A stretch of 64,000 nucleotides of DNA from the NCBI GenBank assembly GCA_951799445.1, contig OX637290.1, forward strand, positions 22,810,987 through 22,874,986, read 5' to 3'. This document shows, in pieces, positions 59,752 through 64,000 of this stretch. The stretch comes from Pseudisothecium myosuroides. Its lineage: Eukaryota; Streptophyta; Bryopsida; Hypnales; Lembophyllaceae. Both the position numbers and the translations under genes were made by a program. Position 1 is the first letter of the stretch; each line of letters begins with the position of its first letter. A model generated the notes under the pieces. The model saw nothing but the letters and a program-made list of their open reading frames with translations, ran no database searches and was not told the DNA's origin.

Positions 59752-61020
59752 CTAAGGTTGAACTTGATTAACTGTTGGTTTTCCCTCTTGGTATCGTCGA
59801 TTGTAAGTGCATTCATTGGTGCGGTGTGTATTTGTATTGCAAATTGTGCAATACTTTGTTTGACATTCCGTAGGCAAATGTCCTTCATTATGACAAATCT
59901 TGCAAATTACTCCATTACGGAATTTCCGTTGGCCTGTTGAAAGCTGGGCTATCTCTTCTTGTAGCTCCTTCAAAATATCTTTTTCTTTGAACTTCTTGTT
60001 CTTCTTCTTTCTTTTTACCTTTTCATTATCTGAGTCACTACTTGATTCATCCGAATCGGTGTCGGAATCTTCTTTTCCTTTCTTATGAAATCCTAATTCT
60101 AATTTTCTTGCAGATGCTAAAGCGTTTTCTAAAGTATCTGTAGGTAGCATAAGGATATACTTTTCATATTCTTTCCGTAAGCCGTTAAGAAACCAAGTTT
60201 TCTTAAATTGGTCAGGTGGGGCTGGATTGAGTTTACTTGAGGACAATATCATCCTTTCAAAGAATTCTTCTACATCCTCATACTTTCCCTGCTTGAGATG
60301 TGATAAACTATCAATCACTTCCCCGTCCGTTTTCTTCTCACGGAATCGGTGAATGAAAGCGGTCTTTAATTCCTCCCATGTCTCGAAGTGACCTACTGGA
60401 AACTGGGCATACCATTCCAGGGCCTTTTTCTTCAAACATACCGGAAAAAGATCCAATCGTCCATTTTCATCTTGGTTTGCAGAACAAATATGATTAAATT
60501 CCTTGACAAAGATGTCTGGGTCCCCCTTACCCTTAAATTTGGGTAACTGTGTTTTAAGCCTTCTCTCCATTGCCATTTTTGGTAATCTTTTTGTTTGAAT
60601 GCTGATTTCTTGTGTGATTGGGTTTTGTATTAATTGTACTGACTCTTCTAATTTCTTTATGCGTATGGGTGGAAGTGGTCTTGATAACTGATCTGAAAGT
60701 TCGTAATCTTGTTTTGTATTGGTTTTACTTGTTGATACTTTTAATTCCTCTGGTGTATTAACTTCTATTCCTTGTTTTGTTTGTAAGTCTGTATCGGTGT
60801 CACTTTCATCCTCTGACTCTTCGTAGTCACTTCCTCTATAGGCTGCAGAAAATCTCTTCCATTTATCAGTTCTTCTTTTTCCTTGTTTTCTTTCTTCTTT
60901 CCGTTTTCTTTGTTTACTTTCTAATTCTTGATCCTCCTTCACTTTTTGAAGTCGAAAAATGTGTTCCCTTTCTGCTTCTTTTTCTCTTTTAGTATTTGGG
61001 GAATTTGGTTCTTCGCTCAT
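59752..61020 (-). CDS. gag: gag: capsid and nucleocapsid, 422 aa
   Basis: The N-terminal 55 residues are highly charged (RKRKEERKQGKRR). A retrotransposon gag/capsid domain spans about 155-310 (LPKFKGKGDPDIFVKEF, ALEWYAQFP, TWEELKTAFIHRF). Two CCHC zinc knuckles follow: C373-C376-H381-C386 and C391-C394-H399-C404. It ends in UAG at 59752-59754. The next frame is the same one and restarts three codons later, so a UAG read-through arrangement between gag and protease is possible. Capsid proteins assemble the virus-like particle in the cytoplasm; knuckles bind the RNA. Confidence 0.9.
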   Translation of the reverse strand: MSEEPNSPNTKREKEAEREHIFRLQKVKEDQELESKQRKRKEERKQGKRRTDKWKRFSAAYRGSDYEESEDESDTDTDLQTKQGIEVNTPEELKVSTSKTNTKQDYELSDQLSRPLPPIRIKKLEESVQLIQNPITQEISIQTKRLPKMAMERRLKTQLPKFKGKGDPDIFVKEFNHICSANQDENGRLDLFPVCLKKKALEWYAQFPVGHFETWEELKTAFIHRFREKKTDGEVIDSLSHLKQGKYEDVEEFFERMILSSSKLNPAPPDQFKKTWFLNGLRKEYEKYILMLPTDTLENALASARKLELGFHKKGKEDSDTDSDESSSDSDNEKVKRKKKNKKFKEKDILKELQEEIAQLSTGQRKFRNGVICKICHNEGHLPTECQTKYCTICNTNTHRTNECTYNRRYQEGKPTVNQVQP

Positions 61021-61136
61021 TGTTTGAATACATCCCGCTCAATCTTTGATTTGTAATTGATAGTATTCTCTTATATAATTGTGTTAGTCTATTACAATGC
61101 TTTTGTAATAATAATCTTTAATTTGACCGTTGTCGT

Positions 61137-61160
61137 CGGTTCCCCAGCATGGTCGCCAAA
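61137..61160 (-). promoter_or_regulatory. Primer binding site candidate
   Basis: Directly after the 5' LTR the minus strand reads TTTGGCGACCATGCTGGGGA. TGG followed by a tRNA 3'-end-like complement is the usual form, and the motif resembles those of plant Tat- or Athila-type elements. The primer tRNA was not identified. Confidence 0.7.
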
Positions 61161-61949
61161 TGAAACACACTTTTCACTTCATGTAATTTTTATTCCAAGT
61201 AGTAGAATTACATTTAATTAATACTATGAATTTTTGCAACAACTTATGTTTTGGTTCTAATCTTGTATACTTCTACAATCTTCCAAGTTTTCCTTTTGAC
61301 TCTGAAAAACTATCTTTTATCATTACTTTTATTTCTTGAATTTAATCTTGAATTTGTGTTTGCTTTATTTTGTCTTAAAGTATTTTGTCTTGTTTGTTGT
61401 AAGCCTTGAATTTCTTTGGTCTTTGTATTTGTTGTAAGCCTTGGATTTCTTTGATCTTTGTATTGTTGTAAGCCTTGGATTTCTTTGGTCTTTATATTGT
61501 TGTAAACCTTGGATTTCTTTTGGTCTTTGTATTGACCAAATGAATGAGAAAATTGCCTCTTATATAGTTTTCCCCCGGTGATAGGGTGTGCTTTTCCTAT
61601 TGGCCCATGGTAATAGACTATATACCTATTTCCATTAACAACTTCCTAACCGAAAACTACTTTTTCCTCAACCATTCTTTCCTAGAAAGTAGCCTAGTAT
61701 GTAGTAATTGCTATCTAATTAAAGCTCCCAAGTGATCTTCTATTATTTCTTTTGGTATAAAACTGGTAATTTATAAAATTAATAGCTTACAAATTAGAGT
61801 GATTTTCCTGTTAATACTTGGGCCATCTTATTTTCTAAAGTATACACTTTAGGATTATGCATCTTTAAATCCAATAAATCATATTTTAATAATTTTTATC
61901 AACAATCAAAAGTAGGTCAATTAATAATAAAGTTTATATGAGGTTAACA
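61161..61949 (-). repeat. 5' LTR
   Basis: 789 bp, no difference from the 3' LTR seen by eye. Four 35-bp tandem units at about 61391-61533. Confidence 0.95.
61557..61567 (-). promoter_or_regulatory. TATA box in the 5' LTR
   Basis: Minus strand CTATATAAGAG, a good TATA match in the expected part of the LTR for starting the genomic RNA. Confidence 0.6.
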
Positions 61950-62195
61950 TACCCACTCTACAAAATTATTTTTCTCCACATATTATTGCCACCCTATATT
62001 TTTTCTACATAAAATCTAATACATGCTATAAAACATAACTCTATATAAGTTATAATATCCTACATGTAATTCTACACACTCTATATTAGATATAATATTA
62101 TATTAAATTTTAGGTACAATAAATATATAGTACCCTATCTTAAATCTCATGTGGTTTCTAATATGCACACTAAGTGACCTCCCCGTGTCTATTCT

Positions 62196-63590
62196 ACTGA
62201 CTAGTTTGGGTTTGTCATTGGCTAGTCGTTTTTTAGTCATTTGATACTAACTAGATAGTGCATGGGTAGTCGCAAGCTAGTCATTTTCTTGGTTATGACT
62301 GCTATGAGACTGTTGAATGACTCTCGAGAAACTGCTAGTAATATATCATCACTTGTGCTGCTCTTCAAAATGTGTATGTAGTCATGGTATTCATATAATA
62401 CTTATTATTTTCATCATTGCCCCTAACATAACTTCCTTAATGTGGCAGTTTGTGTTTGGTCAAGAAGTATTCTTGCTAAATCCAAGTATTGTGAAGTAGA
62501 GTATTGCAATAAATATCATCAATGGTTTAGGTGGGCCATTCCATTTTTGCATGATTTTTGACTATTGCTACAAAGTAGACATCACGGAGGCCATTTGAGG
62601 ACACGTATTGCTGATGTTTCCGAATACGACTACTGAACAAGCAAAGGTGAAGAATGTTGTGGGTTCCTCTACTTTTGGGGAGGGGAAGTTCCTAAAAGCT
62701 ACTTGCTGAAACTGATAATTGCGGTATGGGCTCTGCCACGTACCTAGGACCTCTTACTGTGTACTTTAGGCAAACCATTTTGATAGACACACAATGTGAG
62801 TAGTTGTTTCATAAACATGTTTAATTGTGATCACTGTGGTCACAAAAATCATAATGTCTTTTTAAAAAAAAATATGAATATCTATATTTTGCCTATCATT
62901 TCCTTGTAATGGTCTTCATGTACATGACTGAAGCAATACTGACGGAGTCATTTGTCCAAGTTGTTGTTGATTCATAAGTGGACGTCCTCATGTTTGCACA
63001 CCATTGCATATCCAAGCTGCTAGTCATACTGTAGTTATCAAAGGAAAAGGCGACTTTGTCATAATGGCACAAATGCACACTTGCTTTCTATATGTCTTGT
63101 ACAAACATTCTTATCCAACTACGTAATGAAACCACGCCCCAGTCATATGATCAGGCAGCACCATTCTGCAGGATGACTCCCTCAACACATCCATGACTTC
63201 GTTAATGACTGCAACAAACTCAGAATTCACAAAAAATGACTGGCATTGCCTAAAGAATGACTACAAAATGACAAATAAGGAACCGAACATTTTCTACGTC
63301 AACTTAGAATTTGTTTGATGTGAAACAAGGTCACTCTAGAACCAGCCAATAGAAAACTGACACCTCAGTATGCCAGATCCTTAGCCACGTGTCTCGGCGC
63401 CATTGGAGAGGCCCCATATAATCACACCCTAATGAAGTTCCACATCAGCATCAGATGAAAAACAATGCTAAGGCAAGAAATGACTACTTTGTCCGTAATT
63501 ATGCGTCCTCTATGACTCTGAGCCCAAAATCCTGCGTTAGTCATAAAATCGTCATAAGCGTCCTATATGACTGGTTACATGGTCATAAAT
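62196..63590. other. Spacer, no gene recognised
   Basis: Many short GTCAT/ATGAC words occur at both ends of this stretch, perhaps subterminal repeats of the element ending at 63622. No gene seen. Confidence 0.4.
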
Positions 63591-63622
63591 CACAGTCATT
63601 GATAGCCTATTTTCTACTAGTG
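63540..63622 (-). mobile_element. Possible CACTA-type transposon terminus
   Basis: On the minus strand the sequence begins CACTAGTAGAAAATAGGC, the usual form of a plant CACTA (En/Spm) end, followed by repeated ATGAC words as in subterminal arrays. No matching left end was found in the window. Confidence 0.4.
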
Positions 63623-64000
63623 ATATAACCATTTTGATAACCTAATTTTACATGCATTTTGCATCATATAATTATAGTCTATTGAACCAAAAGCTTTGCT
63701 TACTATCTGGATATTCATAGCACAAGTTTTAGAAATTATTTGTATTGCGACGATGTGGTAATGTAAGCTCTAGTTCTCTGTTGAGTTTGATCCGCCTTCT
63801 CTAGTTCAAATTAATTGAACAAGCATAGCAACTGCCATTCAATGTTAATTTAGACCTTGTTACTAATATGGTGATGGATCATGGAACAGCTCATCTGAAA
63901 GTATAGATTTGAGTCAAGCATGTTACCTTTCATCATTTTTTTTTCCTACATGGAATGCAAAGCACATAATCAGTTGCTCACACTAAGCTTGTTGTTTGTG
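63623..64000. other. AT-rich end of window, nothing recognised
   Basis: No gene, RNA or repeat supported. Confidence 0.4.

Larger units (their letters stand above)
49976..61949 (-). mobile_element. Ty3/gypsy LTR retrotransposon, 11,974 bp, minus orientation
   Basis: Two 789-bp LTRs begin TG and end CA, and the element is flanked by a 5-bp duplication TACCC (49971-49975 and 61950-61954). Order on the minus strand is gag, protease, RT, RNase H, integrase, which defines Ty3/gypsy. Read side by side, the LTRs show no difference, so insertion was recent. The DGGSG protease motif recalls the Tat/OTA-like part of plant gypsy elements (family knowledge, not tested). In-frame stops interrupt the coding frame three times, and a long extra region follows integrase. 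Confidence 0.95.
49038..62187. mobile_element. Non-autonomous DNA element with 8-bp target duplication, split by an LTR retrotransposon
   Basis: The left end CACGGGGGAGTCACTAG and the right end (complement of CACGGGGAGGTCACTTAG) are inverted. They are flanked by identical TCTATTCT (49030-49037 and 62188-62195). The 8-bp duplication and CA start fit hAT-like elements. Without the nested retrotransposon and its duplicated TACCC the element is about 1.17 kb and non-coding. Superfamily is inferred. Confidence 0.7.

Noticed and set aside
62196..63622. Complete CACTA transposon
   Set aside because: Only one CACTA-like terminus is visible (63622). No matching left end or 3-bp duplication could be found, so only a possible terminus is reported.
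1..64000. Bacterial or viral gene clusters, defence systems, CRISPR arrays
   Set aside because: The genes have plant introns and plant protein families, and the repeats are eukaryotic transposons. No operon-like gene packing was seen.

Overview
The window looks like nuclear DNA of a land plant. It holds AT-rich intergenic DNA with many small inverted-repeat transposons, intron-containing genes with GT-AG boundaries, a plant-type CHIP E3 ligase, xyloglucan endotransglucosylase/hydrolase (XTH) genes, and a Ty3/gypsy LTR retrotransposon. The species cannot be fixed from the sequence. The divergent XTHs and the style of the retroelement hint at a non-flowering lineage, but that is only an impression.

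Layout. 1-10.15 kb is gene-poor and carries MITEs of several kinds (TTAA-flanked, Mutator-like, Stowaway-like, Harbinger-like). 10.2-15.8 kb holds one complete plus-strand gene: an 8-exon, 329-residue CHIP co-chaperone/E3 ubiquitin ligase (three TPRs plus a U-box). 17.4-21.2 kb holds degenerate minus-strand exons, at least some from a kinesin-12 motor protein. 20.8-33.7 kb is an imperfect tandem duplication; each unit carries a kinesin-12 exon remnant and one complete 4-exon minus-strand XTH gene. Both XTHs have a secretion signal, then an extensin-like Ser-(Pro)n domain, then a complete GH16 XTH domain with its catalytic motif. The downstream copy (605 aa) has a much longer Pro-rich domain than the other (421 aa). 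33.7-49 kb is a mosaic of MITEs, foldback elements and tandem repeats with no convincing gene. 49.0-62.2 kb is a non-autonomous element with 8-bp target duplications, split by an 11,974-bp minus-strand Ty3/gypsy retrotransposon with indistinguishable 789-bp LTRs. 62.2-64 kb has no gene and what looks like one CACTA-type terminus.

How it works together. CHIP would act in chaperone-linked protein turnover in the cytosol. The XTH pair would act in the wall, where the Pro-rich segment could tether the enzyme. The most notable signals are the extensin-XTH fusions, a family of about 0.9-kb elements with CCCCTAAAGG ends at TTAA sites (piggyBac-like features, unusual in plants), and a young retrotransposon with a 1,175-residue extra region after integrase, a second integrase-C-terminal-like module and three in-frame stops.
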